Below, one piece after another: positions 41,217-49,525 of a stretch of 49,525 bases of DNA. The notes below the pieces were generated by a model. That model worked only from the letters and a program-made list of their open reading frames with translations. It did not search any database and was not told where the DNA came from. The position numbers were made by a program, and so were the translations under genes. Origin of the DNA: Gracilariopsis chorda (Eukaryota; Rhodophyta; Florideophyceae; Gracilariales; Gracilariaceae); NCBI GenBank assembly GCA_003194525.1, contig NBIV01000379.1, forward strand, positions 1-49,525, written 5' to 3'. Within the stretch, counting starts at the first letter, position 1. The number at the start of each line of letters is the position of its first letter.

Positions 41217-44200
41217 TTGGGAGTCTCCCCCACCGGAGGGGTGTCTTCCAAGCCGAAGTTGGAGACGCCTGAGGCGCCACCGCTTCGCTCCCCTGCCAAA
41301 ATCCTTACGAGGAAACTGGCTCAAGAAGACGTGAGCTCGGACCACTTAGTGGCTCTGCGTCGTCCGTGGATACGGTCCCGTAACCTCCGCATCCCGGATC
41401 GAGTTTTGGTAATGGCCAAGAGGAACTATAAAGTTTATAGTGACCTCGGTCTCTCTAACCAGTTCATGGTTCGTCAGTTATCTGTCCTGGATACAGGTGC
41501 CGCTCCGAACCTGATCAATATCGGGATTATTCCACCCGCCATGCGGAAATGCATTCGCCTTGGTCCAAGTCTGGATCTGGCGGACGCTAATAACAACCCG
41601 CTCCAGACTCTTGGAACAATTCCTCTGGTACTCAGACTAGGCACCTACGTGGTGAAGTTGGACTTCATCGTATGCGATTCTCTTGCTGCACCGGTCATCC
41701 TCGGTTGTGATTTCTGTGACCGCTTCGTGGAAGCTATCCGCCCTCGCTCCAGATCCGTAGAATTGGCCAACGGTTCGACCATCCCGATTGTACGGAAGCC
41801 CTTGCGACACGCCTCCCGTAAACGGGTACCTTTACCTGCTGCTCAGGAAGCGTCCAATGTGGATCGAGCATCTACGAAGATTCGCGTCGCGGAACCAGTT
41901 TCGATCCCGAAGGAATCTCAGGTGTGGGTTTCAGTAACATCCAAACACCACGGGTTGCAGGTTGTTCAACCGCTCCCCTCGCTCTACGAACAGCGCCGTC
42001 TCGCATTAGCAAATGGGATCGTATCCGTCGAGCCGGACAAACCCTTTAAGGTTCTCGTTGCTAACCTCGGAACTACCACTCAGTGGTTGGTTAAAAACCA
42101 GGTCCTGGGCAACATGCTTCCGCATCCGTTGGCCATCCTTCCTACAAAGATTCCGATATCCGACGTTCTCGGAATACAAGACCCTAAGGAGGGGGAGGAG
42201 GTCCCGTTCGTTCCGTTGGATCCCGCCCGGGAAAGTTCAGATTCGACTGTCGAAGAAGCTCAGAAGAGCACGACTTCAGCATCGGCAGATACTGCGTTAG
42301 ACCCAGAACAGGCTTTGGATAAGTTGGACCTGGATCACATTAATGAATCTCATCGTGAGAAGTTTCGTGACATGCTCAGGGACTTTACCGCCATGTGGGA
42401 CGGTTCCCTGGGGACGATAGGGGTAACCGAACATCGGAATGATTTGTTGCCGGATACACGGCCTATTGCACAGCACCCGTATCGGGCAGGCCCTAAAGCA
42501 AGGGGGGAAGAGAAATCTCAGGTGGAGAAGATGCTGCGAGCTGGAGTTATCGAAGCAGCACAATCCCCTTGGGCTTCTCCTGTTGTCCTTGTTCCGAAAG
42601 CCGATGGATCATGGCGTTTCTGTGTGGATTACCGCCGCCTGAATGCGGTTACTGTCAAGGACGTCTATCCGATTCCACGAATGGACGAGTACATTGACTC
42701 CCTGGGGAGCGCAACGGTGTTCACTACCCTCGATGCCAATTCTGGATACTGGCAGGTCCCTATTAGGAAAGAAGATCGTGATAAGACCGCGTTTGTGTGC
42801 CATCAAGGACTATATCGCTTTAAGCGAATGCCGTTTGGACTAACGAATGCCCCAGCTACATTCCAACGGGCAATCGATATCCTCTTGGCGAGGTTCAAAT
42901 GGACCAGCTGTCTGGTATACTTGGACGACATTATAGTTTTCTCCAATAACTTGGACGATCACCTGTCCCATGTCCGGGAAGTCTTGACAGTGCTCCGCAA
43001 CGCAGGCATCACCCTGAAGCTGGGAAAGTGTGAGTTCTGCGCCGATTCGGTAAAATATCTGGGGCACATCATCCGCCCCGGACAGCTTTCAATCGATGAA
43101 GCAAGAGTGAAATCACTTCGAGAGGCGAAACATCCGACTAATCAAACGGAGCTTCGATCCTTCCTAGGACTTTGCAATGTATATCGCCGATTCGTCCCGA
43201 ACTTCGCCGACTTGTCAGCACCGCTTAACGCACTCCTCCGGAAAGGACAACCCACCGAACTGGACGTCTTTGACGAGGCTGAGTCGTCAGCATTCTCGTC
43301 TCTTGTCGACGCTGTAACGTCCCCGCCAGTTCTGGCCTTACCGCACCCGGACTTACCCTTCGAAGTGGATACTGACTCAAGTGCCCACCAGGTGGGTTGT
43401 GCGTTGTTTCAAGTCACGGAAGAAGGAGAAAGACATCCGATCGGATATTGGTCACGTTCGTTGAACGTTCACGAGCGCAACTACTCGGTGTCCGAGAAGG
43501 AGTGTCTTGCTGTTGTTTGGGCGTTGGCAACGCTTCGCCCATACCTTATGGGTAACCATTTCAAGGTTCACACCGATCACTCGGCTCTCCGTTGGCTACT
43601 CGAAATTCGAGAACCGTCGGGCCGCCTCATGCGTTGGCGTCTCCGACTCTCGGAATTTACATTTGATGTCCTCTACAAGAAGGGATCCCTGAATACTCAG
43701 GCTGACGCCCTATCGCGCTTAGGAACATCAGCGGAAACCGAACCGGTCGACGATCTGGAAATACCATGTTTCATGGCACAATCCCCGGAGGGAACGGAAG
43801 AAGACGACCCAGACGTGAATGGGGATGACATCTGTGACGATATTCTGGCTGCAAACCCTACGGATCCTCCGGATGACCAGGTTGTTCCCATATCCCCTGA
43901 GGAAATGATCCGTGAACAACAGCAGGATCCTTTCTGTGCCCAGATTCGTGCCCGTCTTAACGGGGGCGCACAGATACCCTTTGCGGTGAACGATCGAGGC
44001 TACCTAGTCAGGTTGCTGACACGGGCCCCACAGATCGTTGTACCTCACACGCTGCAGCAGCGCGTCTTGCATCTATCGCATTACGCGAAGTTGGGTGCAC
44101 ATCCCGGCGGGAGGAAACTATACCTGACCCTTCGCAGGGACTTCTATTGGCCTGCTATGGCATTTGACTGCTATGCAGTTCGCCGCTCGTGCGTGGAATG

Positions 44201-45632
44201 TGCGAAGAATAATGTGAAACTTCGGAAGTACTCGAAGAAGTTAACACTATTCCCGGCACGGGCGCCACTCGAATATGTCGCTATTGATATCTTGGGCGAG
44301 CTTGTCAAAACCAAACGTGGTTACAAGTATCTTCTCGTCATTACTGACCGCTTCTCAAAGTTGGTGAGAACAGTACCGCTTAAACGGATTACCGCGGACG
44401 TGGTTGCGCGTGCGTTCGTAACCCACTGGGTCTTTACTTACGGCCCGCCGGTACACCTACTCTCCGACAACGGATCTCAATTTACCTCAAAGTTCTTTCA
44501 GAACGTATGTAGAATCTTGGGAATCAAGAATATGTTTACTACCACCTACCACCCGCAGTGTAACGGACAAGTGGAACGATTCAATCGTACTATGCTCAAC
44601 GCACTGCGCGCGTATGTCGCGGATCACCCCATGGAATGGGACTTGTACACGGACGCTATTACGTACGCGTATAACACCCAGGTACACCGGGTCACGACCC
44701 TTGCTCCATTTGAGCTGGTCCTGTCTCGGATTCCGCCACCCATGGCTATTGAAGCGCAACCGAACGTCTCGGGGTACCCTTCACCAAGGTTATATCGAGA
44801 TTCCTGGAAGGAATGGTTGAAGAACATGGTCCCTACCGCCCGAAAGGCTATGGGAAAAGCCCAGGAGGCATACAAACAGAACTTCGACGCGAAGATTCGT
44901 TCCCCGATACCCCAGGTCTCGGAAGGGGATTCTGTCTTCCTGCGAAAGGAATATTATAATCCCGAAAAGGAGAAGCGCCACAAGTTGTCACCGATAGTGA
45001 ATGGACCCTATCGGGTGGTTTCCGTCGCCGACGACACAGTCGTACTGGACATCGATAACCAGTTCGAACGCGTCTCACGCGACCGCGTAGCCCACGCGCC
45101 TGCGCCCCCTGAGGGCTCATCACCGCTCGTGACAATCCCGGAGGATGACCTCGTAACTCGGCCAACGGATAATCTGCTTCCGTCCCGCCCACCCGTCTTA
45201 CCGCACCCGAAACGGGGACTCTCGGATCTTCCAATTGCCGATCAACCGGTTGGGCGCGCCGCGCGTATCGTGCAACGCACGCTTGACCCCAAACGCCTAA
45301 CCGTTACTCCGCCCGCGGAGGTCCTTCATCCTGAACCCACCGCCCTCTCACCTAAGGAGGGGGAGGGACGGGAATCGATCGCGCCATCGCGGAAGGAAGC
45401 TCCGGCGTCGGACGGTGTCCCGTTTCATACGGCATCGTCGGATGAGCACCCCCGGAGCAGGGAGGAGTTGAACGCATCTCGAAGCGAGAAGGCCGTCTCC
45501 GCGGACCCGGATGCACTCCTGTCGAGCGAGTCGCTGGGTAGCGAAGGAGGAAGTAGTGAACCGGACTCGGTGTGGTCACTAATGTGGCGAATGATATCTC
45601 CGAGCACGGAGCGCATACAACCTCGTTCATAA
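41217..45632 (+). CDS. pol: Pol polyprotein: protease, reverse transcriptase, RNase H, integrase
   Basis: An intact frame of 1471 codons. The listed start is a TTG with no initiator role; the frame is open upstream into gag, and the first in-frame ATG is at 41412. Domains: aspartic protease SVLDTGAAPNLI (DTGA 92-95); RT with FTTLDANSGYWQVPI and YLDDIIVF (YLDD 568-571); RNase H VDTDSSAHQVG (~718-728) and HTDHSALRWLL; integrase zinc-binding region (HYAKLGAHPGG ... CVEC); DDE acids Asp1024, Asp1084 and Glu1120, with exactly 35 residues between the last two; then a GPY/F module (NGPYRVVSV). The last ~170 residues are Pro/Ser/Glu-rich. All catalytic residues are present, so the enzyme set looks functional. 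Confidence 0.95.
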   Translation: MGVSPTGGVSSKPKLETPEAPPLRSPAKILTRKLAQEDVSSDHLVALRRPWIRSRNLRIPDRVLVMAKRNYKVYSDLGLSNQFMVRQLSVLDTGAAPNLINIGIIPPAMRKCIRLGPSLDLADANNNPLQTLGTIPLVLRLGTYVVKLDFIVCDSLAAPVILGCDFCDRFVEAIRPRSRSVELANGSTIPIVRKPLRHASRKRVPLPAAQEASNVDRASTKIRVAEPVSIPKESQVWVSVTSKHHGLQVVQPLPSLYEQRRLALANGIVSVEPDKPFKVLVANLGTTTQWLVKNQVLGNMLPHPLAILPTKIPISDVLGIQDPKEGEEVPFVPLDPARESSDSTVEEAQKSTTSASADTALDPEQALDKLDLDHINESHREKFRDMLRDFTAMWDGSLGTIGVTEHRNDLLPDTRPIAQHPYRAGPKARGEEKSQVEKMLRAGVIEAAQSPWASPVVLVPKADGSWRFCVDYRRLNAVTVKDVYPIPRMDEYIDSLGSATVFTTLDANSGYWQVPIRKEDRDKTAFVCHQGLYRFKRMPFGLTNAPATFQRAIDILLARFKWTSCLVYLDDIIVFSNNLDDHLSHVREVLTVLRNAGITLKLGKCEFCADSVKYLGHIIRPGQLSIDEARVKSLREAKHPTNQTELRSFLGLCNVYRRFVPNFADLSAPLNALLRKGQPTELDVFDEAESSAFSSLVDAVTSPPVLALPHPDLPFEVDTDSSAHQVGCALFQVTEEGERHPIGYWSRSLNVHERNYSVSEKECLAVVWALATLRPYLMGNHFKVHTDHSALRWLLEIREPSGRLMRWRLRLSEFTFDVLYKKGSLNTQADALSRLGTSAETEPVDDLEIPCFMAQSPEGTEEDDPDVNGDDICDDILAANPTDPPDDQVVPISPEEMIREQQQDPFCAQIRARLNGGAQIPFAVNDRGYLVRLLTRAPQIVVPHTLQQRVLHLSHYAKLGAHPGGRKLYLTLRRDFYWPAMAFDCYAVRRSCVECAKNNVKLRKYSKKLTLFPARAPLEYVAIDILGELVKTKRGYKYLLVITDRFSKLVRTVPLKRITADVVARAFVTHWVFTYGPPVHLLSDNGSQFTSKFFQNVCRILGIKNMFTTTYHPQCNGQVERFNRTMLNALRAYVADHPMEWDLYTDAITYAYNTQVHRVTTLAPFELVLSRIPPPMAIEAQPNVSGYPSPRLYRDSWKEWLKNMVPTARKAMGKAQEAYKQNFDAKIRSPIPQVSEGDSVFLRKEYYNPEKEKRHKLSPIVNGPYRVVSVADDTVVLDIDNQFERVSRDRVAHAPAPPEGSSPLVTIPEDDLVTRPTDNLLPSRPPVLPHPKRGLSDLPIADQPVGRAARIVQRTLDPKRLTVTPPAEVLHPEPTALSPKEGEGRESIAPSRKEAPASDGVPFHTASSDEHPRSREELNASRSEKAVSADPDALLSSESLGSEGGSSEPDSVWSLMWRMISPSTERIQPRS

Positions 45633-45714
45633 CCAGTTTCGTGGTGAGCTGAAAAGCAACCGCGGACACGGAGAGTGTGGTTGACACTGCGTGCGTTACC
45701 GCAGAGCCCTACAA

Positions 45715-46416
45715 ATGGACACTGTGACGCCACTGTCACGCGGACGAAGCCCGAAATTCCAAACCGTGGAAAGGTGTACACGTACATACCGCCGGCCGGC
45801 GTCAGGAGTACAGTCAAGACCCGCGTCGTGGAAAGACCGCGCGCGACACTTGCCGCCAGCGGCCAGCCAATCACAGTGTGTGATGCATGGCAATCCGCCT
45901 CCTGGCGTCGGAACCGTAGTGAACCGCCTCCCTCACCGTGAACGGTCAAACTCACCAGAGTCGCACGGGTCGCGTGGGAGAAGAGCTCGCGAGCTGCGAG
46001 TCAATAGGGGAATCCGGTTAGAACGGAAGGCCCCCCCCACAAGGAGAGGATTAGGAAGCGGAAAGACCGCAATGCGGTATCAAGTCCCAGCACTCGCAGC
46101 GTCGAGGAAAGCTGACTTTGCCCGCAGGGTCGCGCCAATTTCAGGCAAGTCCCCTCACAGGGTTCTCCCCTTAAGCCCTGCCATGACGGGTCAGGAGCCG
46201 GCTACGTACGACCAGGAGTTTGTCGTTGACCACATCGTGGATCATGTTCTGGACTCCAAAGGAGTGTGGTTTTACCAAATCCGATGGTACGGATACCCCC
46301 CGGAAGAGGACACATGGGAGCCCATTCAGCACCTTCCTCGTTCCAAGGTGATAACCTACCACCGCCGGACGCGGTTCCCACTCCCATCCACTTTGGACAT
46401 GGCCCAGGTTGGGTAG
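45715..46416 (+). CDS. separate chromodomain ORF of the Ty3/gypsy element
   Basis: The ATG at 45715 opens 233 codons, in a different frame from pol and 82 bp after its stop. An inner ATG at 46183 would give just the chromodomain. The N-terminal ~155 residues are basic and Pro/Arg/Ser-rich. From ~residue 165, YDQEFVVDHIVDHVL then FYQIRWYGYPPEEDTWEPI form a canonical chromodomain with its aromatic positions. In typical chromoviruses this domain is the C-terminus of integrase and steers insertion to histone-marked chromatin. Here it is detached, so it would need splicing, reinitiation or a shift to join integrase, or would act as a free protein. Confidence 0.8.
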   Translation: MDTVTPLSRGRSPKFQTVERCTRTYRRPASGVQSRPASWKDRARHLPPAASQSQCVMHGNPPPGVGTVVNRLPHRERSNSPESHGSRGRRARELRVNRGIRLERKAPPTRRGLGSGKTAMRYQVPALAASRKADFARRVAPISGKSPHRVLPLSPAMTGQEPATYDQEFVVDHIVDHVLDSKGVWFYQIRWYGYPPEEDTWEPIQHLPRSKVITYHRRTRFPLPSTLDMAQVG

Positions 46417-46752
46417 GACGATACACTGCACTATGCAGAAGATTCCGAAGACGGAAGAGAAGTCTCCGAAGAGAAGAGGACACAGGAAGAGATCTGGCTA
46501 CAGAAGGTTACACGAAGTAATGGACTGGATAGGGAAACCAATGGTCATTGGACGTCACACCGCCTAGCGGTCCGACCGAAGTAACGGTTTAATGAAGAAT
46601 ACCGCCTAGCGGTCCAGCATGAAGATGCTATGAAGAAGAAAAAGAAGAGTCCGGACATACGGATATAGAAGAAGGAAGTCGTTTACCACAAGCTATGGAG
46701 CGTTAAGCGCTAACCTATATCAGGTGTGCGTGCCACGGTCCAGGATCCTGAC
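46417..46752. other. non-coding spacer between chromodomain ORF and antisense ORF
   Basis: Purine-rich. It holds two copies of ACCGCCTAGCGGTCC or a close variant (about 46558-46572 and 46601-46615), each containing the inverted CCGCctaGCGG. Function unknown; possibly a 3' end signal for the converging transcripts. Confidence 0.5.
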
Positions 46753-48318
46753 TTAGGATGAGCCGCTCGTTGGCGGTTGGTAGTTCGCAGACGCGAAAGC
46801 CAATAACTCGCTCACGCTGGTGAGGTTGGAAGGCGCAACCACTCCAATGGACTGGAGGTGAGCCCTGAGGGCAACGGCCTGAGGGTCCACGGGGACCGGA
46901 GATGCGGTAGACGGAGAAGCAGCCGCACTGGCGGCCATATTCCAGCCATCTGGAGCAGCCACATGCTGGCCGGATCCGTCGAGATCGTTGACCATCGCCG
47001 TTACCGGGGCTACGGCCTCCTCCACCTCATCGGGGTCGTCATCCACCATTGGATCATCCTCGTAGGAACCGTGCCAGTCATCGGAAAACATGAACCCAAC
47101 CGGGTGGCCTCGCGGAACGGAGCGTGGTACATCGCGTAACGCTAGCGCGTGAGCCCGTGAAGTCACGGATACCTCCCAAGGGTCATAGAAGACGAAGTTG
47201 CCAGCGTTTGGATTTCTCCGGCCTGAAGAGCGATCATGCCTGGAAGGCTCACCGTCAGGGACGTTGGAGACTGGGACTGTATCCCAGTTAACCATATCGA
47301 TGGTGTTCAGAAGGCACTGAAGCTCATCCACATTGGCTTCGGATCCCAGAGGGATATAGAGATCCAATCGGCGGATAACCTGGCGTAGGTGAGGAGGAAT
47401 GTACCACAGACGGTTCTTGTCGTACACCTCCCAGAGGAGAAATGCGGCAACGCGAGCAGCCCATTCGGCGAGGAAGAGAGTCCAGTAACCGGAATCCGGA
47501 TTGTTGATTAATCGTGAACCGATGTAGCTGAGGTACGGAGGCATCTCCGCAAAGCATCCCCTCGGGACTTCGAACCTGCTCCACCAATGGGGAAGAGGTG
47601 CATACCGGCCGCGCATCGCGGATGGACGGAGCCTCTCGACTTCGAGATTTTGGTATGGTACCAGGAACCCGAAGCGGGAGCGCGCCTTTCGCTCAAACCG
47701 GAGTCGGTCGAAGAAGGATCCGCGATGATTCGGACGACGAAGATATCGGAACTCTGCACGCAGAATTGGGCGCCTCCAGAGGAGCATCCCGGCTTCTATT
47801 GGAGTGGACCGGAACGGTGTAGATGGCTGGTAGGCAGCAAGGTTCTCGCAGTATGAGACTTCACCGTAGGTACGGTACCGCGAGAGGTCAAAGCTGTATT
47901 CCGTTGGTATCAGCTCATCCGGATAACTCGCGCGGGCGAGACGGTCGTAGGCGACCTTGGCCATCCCGGCACGGGCTTCATTCAGCGTCTCGAAACCATA
48001 TCTGGTGCGCTTGCGTGCGAGGAACTGTGGCTCTACCGCGATACGCGTCCTCCAGTCGAAGGAGTCGACCATATCCCGGCCTAGTCCCCCTGGGAGCTTG
48101 CCCTCCTCCACATAGGAGTCGATGAGGTCCGAGTCGGAAACCCATGTGGGGTGGAACCAGGGCGCACGCGAAAAGAGGAGAGCGTCTTCCCGGGGATTGC
48201 GGGCCCAAAGTGTCGATGGTGACACCCAGCCGGCGGCGGTCGCAGTGATCGGTATCGCTTTGAGCGGAATTCCAGGCGGCGATACTCGCGGCATCCGAGG
48301 CATCCAAGGTTGGAACAT
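46753..48318 (-). CDS. antisense accessory ORF inside the Ty3/gypsy element
   Basis: The ATG at 48318 opens 521 codons on the opposite strand to gag and pol, ending 336 bp from the chromodomain ORF. A second minus frame with an ATG at 48469 (MTNTPFSNN..., Pro/Ser/Gly-rich) overlaps the start and could be the true N-terminus through one frame change. The protein is Trp, Tyr and Arg-rich. It has a well-structured middle (~75-330) with repeated RFxFLxPYQN and LRRPILRAEFRYLRR-like segments and a possible amphipathic/hydrophobic helix (YWTLFLAEWAARVAAFLLWEV in part). The C-terminus is acidic then Ala/Ser/Pro-rich. There is no known domain and no similarity I can see to Env or Gag. Antisense ORFs before the 3' LTR are known in some plant Ty3/gypsy elements. 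Confidence 0.65.
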   Translation of the reverse strand: MFQPWMPRMPRVSPPGIPLKAIPITATAAGWVSPSTLWARNPREDALLFSRAPWFHPTWVSDSDLIDSYVEEGKLPGGLGRDMVDSFDWRTRIAVEPQFLARKRTRYGFETLNEARAGMAKVAYDRLARASYPDELIPTEYSFDLSRYRTYGEVSYCENLAAYQPSTPFRSTPIEAGMLLWRRPILRAEFRYLRRPNHRGSFFDRLRFERKARSRFGFLVPYQNLEVERLRPSAMRGRYAPLPHWWSRFEVPRGCFAEMPPYLSYIGSRLINNPDSGYWTLFLAEWAARVAAFLLWEVYDKNRLWYIPPHLRQVIRRLDLYIPLGSEANVDELQCLLNTIDMVNWDTVPVSNVPDGEPSRHDRSSGRRNPNAGNFVFYDPWEVSVTSRAHALALRDVPRSVPRGHPVGFMFSDDWHGSYEDDPMVDDDPDEVEEAVAPVTAMVNDLDGSGQHVAAPDGWNMAASAAASPSTASPVPVDPQAVALRAHLQSIGVVAPSNLTSVSELLAFASANYQPPTSGSS

Positions 48319-48632
48319 GAGACGATCCTCCAGGCAGAGGCAAGGAGAGGAACCCAGAGGATGGGTGACGAACCCACGACCCCGGCGTCGCGAAGGAAGG
48401 TTGTCCGCTCGCGGAAGTCCCCTGCGGGGCGCCCGCAGGCGGGTTGTTCGAAAACGGAGTGTTGGTCATAGTAGAGAGGGGCGCAGAGTCTGTTGAAGAA
48501 GGTACTGAGGGTTGATCAGTTGTAACCGTGTTGGTACGGGGGACCGGTATCTCGGCGATTCCCTTGTCGGGACTATTTATACCCTCGCGCCTCATCTCCT
48601 CACGTTTATACTCACGTTCGTTTTCGGCCCTT

Positions 48633-48643
48633 AAGGAGGGGGA
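48633..48643 (+). other. polypurine tract
   Basis: AAGGAGGGGGA ends two bases before the 3' LTR TG, the expected place for plus-strand priming. Confidence 0.85.
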
Positions 48644-48645
48644 TG

Positions 48646-49525
48646 TGTAGTGCAATACATTCCCGCGTACGGGCGATGGTGAAACTCATATCTGAGGTGT
48701 ACTCGGTGCGAGCGATGAAGCGGGATGCATGAATTTTAGCCCCCGTTTACCGGGCTAATTAGCGGTCGGGTTACCCAGGGTGGTTATGGGAACGTTCATA
48801 TTTTGTGGTACTTGCCTGGCAAGGGTGGTGGACACGTGGCTACAGCCCCGGCCAGGAGGCCCAAAACGGCTACTTATCTTAGTATAGTTTAGGGGTTAAT
48901 TTTACTTAGGCTAGTGCACTACCTACTGTACTGCACTGAGCTAGTACTTGAGCGTCGGCCGCACGGCGGCGAGCTCACCAAGAAAAGTAACAAGAGTTCG
49001 GCTCTGACTCTATTCGCCATGCGAAGTGTCTAACTCCTCGCGGAGGTACACCGCTTGCCCGATAGTTTCACCCGACTCGCACCACCGAGGAGACCGTGCT
49101 CGTCGTACCCAGTGGGTTGTGACCACTCGTGGTATTCGTTGTTGTCGTGTGACCGCCCGTACAGGCCCTATCTCCGCCCCAGTTTTGGGTATTGATATTA
49201 CCGACGTGTGTCGTGAGACCGTGAGACCATCCCTTCCCCTCATATCCCCTAACCGCCGCGCGGTGCGTGTTCGTGTGTGTGTATCGGCACCCCCCCTCCG
49301 GGTCTGTTCCCGCTTTCCGCACGCCCCCGTCGGGTGGTCCCTTTCCCTCTTTTGTTCCACTGTTCGCAGGCTACTTCCGGACCAGCCGTGGTTCCGACCC
49401 GTTCTAACCCCTAAACCTCCGAGGTACATCCAGGCTCCCGACGGAGTTACACCCCGTCATACGGGACACGGAGGGCTCTACCCAGCTGGGCCTACCTCTC
49501 CAAGAGAGCAAGGCTTCGAGCTGCC
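48646..49525 (+). repeat. 3' LTR, truncated by window end
   Basis: Starts TGTAGTGCAAT and matches 38109-38988 with about six differences, including two compensating one-base indels in C/G runs. The last ~34 bp and the flanking target duplication are outside the window. Confidence 0.95.

Larger units (their letters stand above)
38109..49525 (+). mobile_element. young Ty3/gypsy chromodomain LTR retrotransposon (3' end outside window)
   Basis: Complete order: 5' LTR, primer site, gag, pol (protease, RT, RNase H, integrase), chromodomain ORF, antisense ORF, polypurine tract, 3' LTR. The two LTRs match over all 880 visible bp with about six differences, so insertion is recent. It is inserted in the coding sequence of the zinc-finger gene. 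Bases before the left end are TTATT (38104-38108), the expected target duplication to look for after the 3' LTR. Confidence 0.95.

Noticed and set aside
46266..46520. 84-codon plus ORF overlapping the chromodomain
   Set aside because: Out-of-frame shadow of the chromodomain ORF.

Overview
The window is nuclear DNA of a eukaryote. It has LTR retrotransposons with tRNA primer sites, spaced monocistronic genes on both strands, and SET, SUMO-protease and 2-oxoglutarate-dioxygenase genes. No rRNA, tRNA, CRISPR or bacterial operon is visible. The lineage is not resolved. Mostly intron-poor genes and the type of zinc-finger gene at 35.9 kb would fit a red alga or a fungus, but this is inference. Intergenic DNA is full of AAAACCCC-type decamers (G-rich strand close to TTTTTAGGGG). 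With the zinc-finger gene family at 35.9 kb, which is subtelomeric in fungi, this hints at a subtelomeric or otherwise repeat-rich location.

Layout. 1-3826: two complete copies and one partial copy of a 1.71-kb tandem unit carrying an antisense Ty1/copia reverse-transcriptase relic and a small plus-strand ORF. 3819-14238: a 10.4-kb stretch bounded by a perfect 60-bp direct repeat. It holds a 215-aa gene, a ParB-like/ULP1 cysteine protease gene, an unrecognised 485-aa gene and three near-perfect 35-37-bp palindromes of one family. 14.2-17.5 kb: gene-poor. 17554-20033: an old, small copia element with ~90-bp LTRs and a primer site matching the anticodon region of initiator tRNA-Met. 20.5-23.7 kb: two divergent paralogous multi-pass membrane-protein genes with a 103-aa gene between them.

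25.1-38.1 kb is the most unusual part. Three minus-strand genes (an unrecognised N-terminal-domain protein, a ParB-like protein and a 2-oxoglutarate/Fe(II) dioxygenase) face two plus-strand genes (a beta-class DNA methyltransferase fused to a SET domain, and a two-zinc-finger OrsD-like gene). Between the two sets lies a ~1.9-kb higher-order tandem array of eight 76-bp palindromes built from the word TGTCG and its complement. The gene content suggests a mobile or selfish chromatin/DNA-modification module with its own clustered binding sites. That reading is inference.

38109-49525: a young, nearly complete Ty3/gypsy chromodomain retrotransposon (LTR at least 880 bp, about 0.7 percent LTR divergence) inserted into the zinc-finger gene. 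Its gag and pol ORFs are intact, its chromodomain sits in a separate ORF, and it carries a long antisense ORF before the 3' LTR. The window ends inside the 3' LTR.

At least five otherwise good genes are each broken by one missing base in a homopolymer. This points to consensus sequence error rather than gene death, and the frameshifted genes should be read with that in mind.
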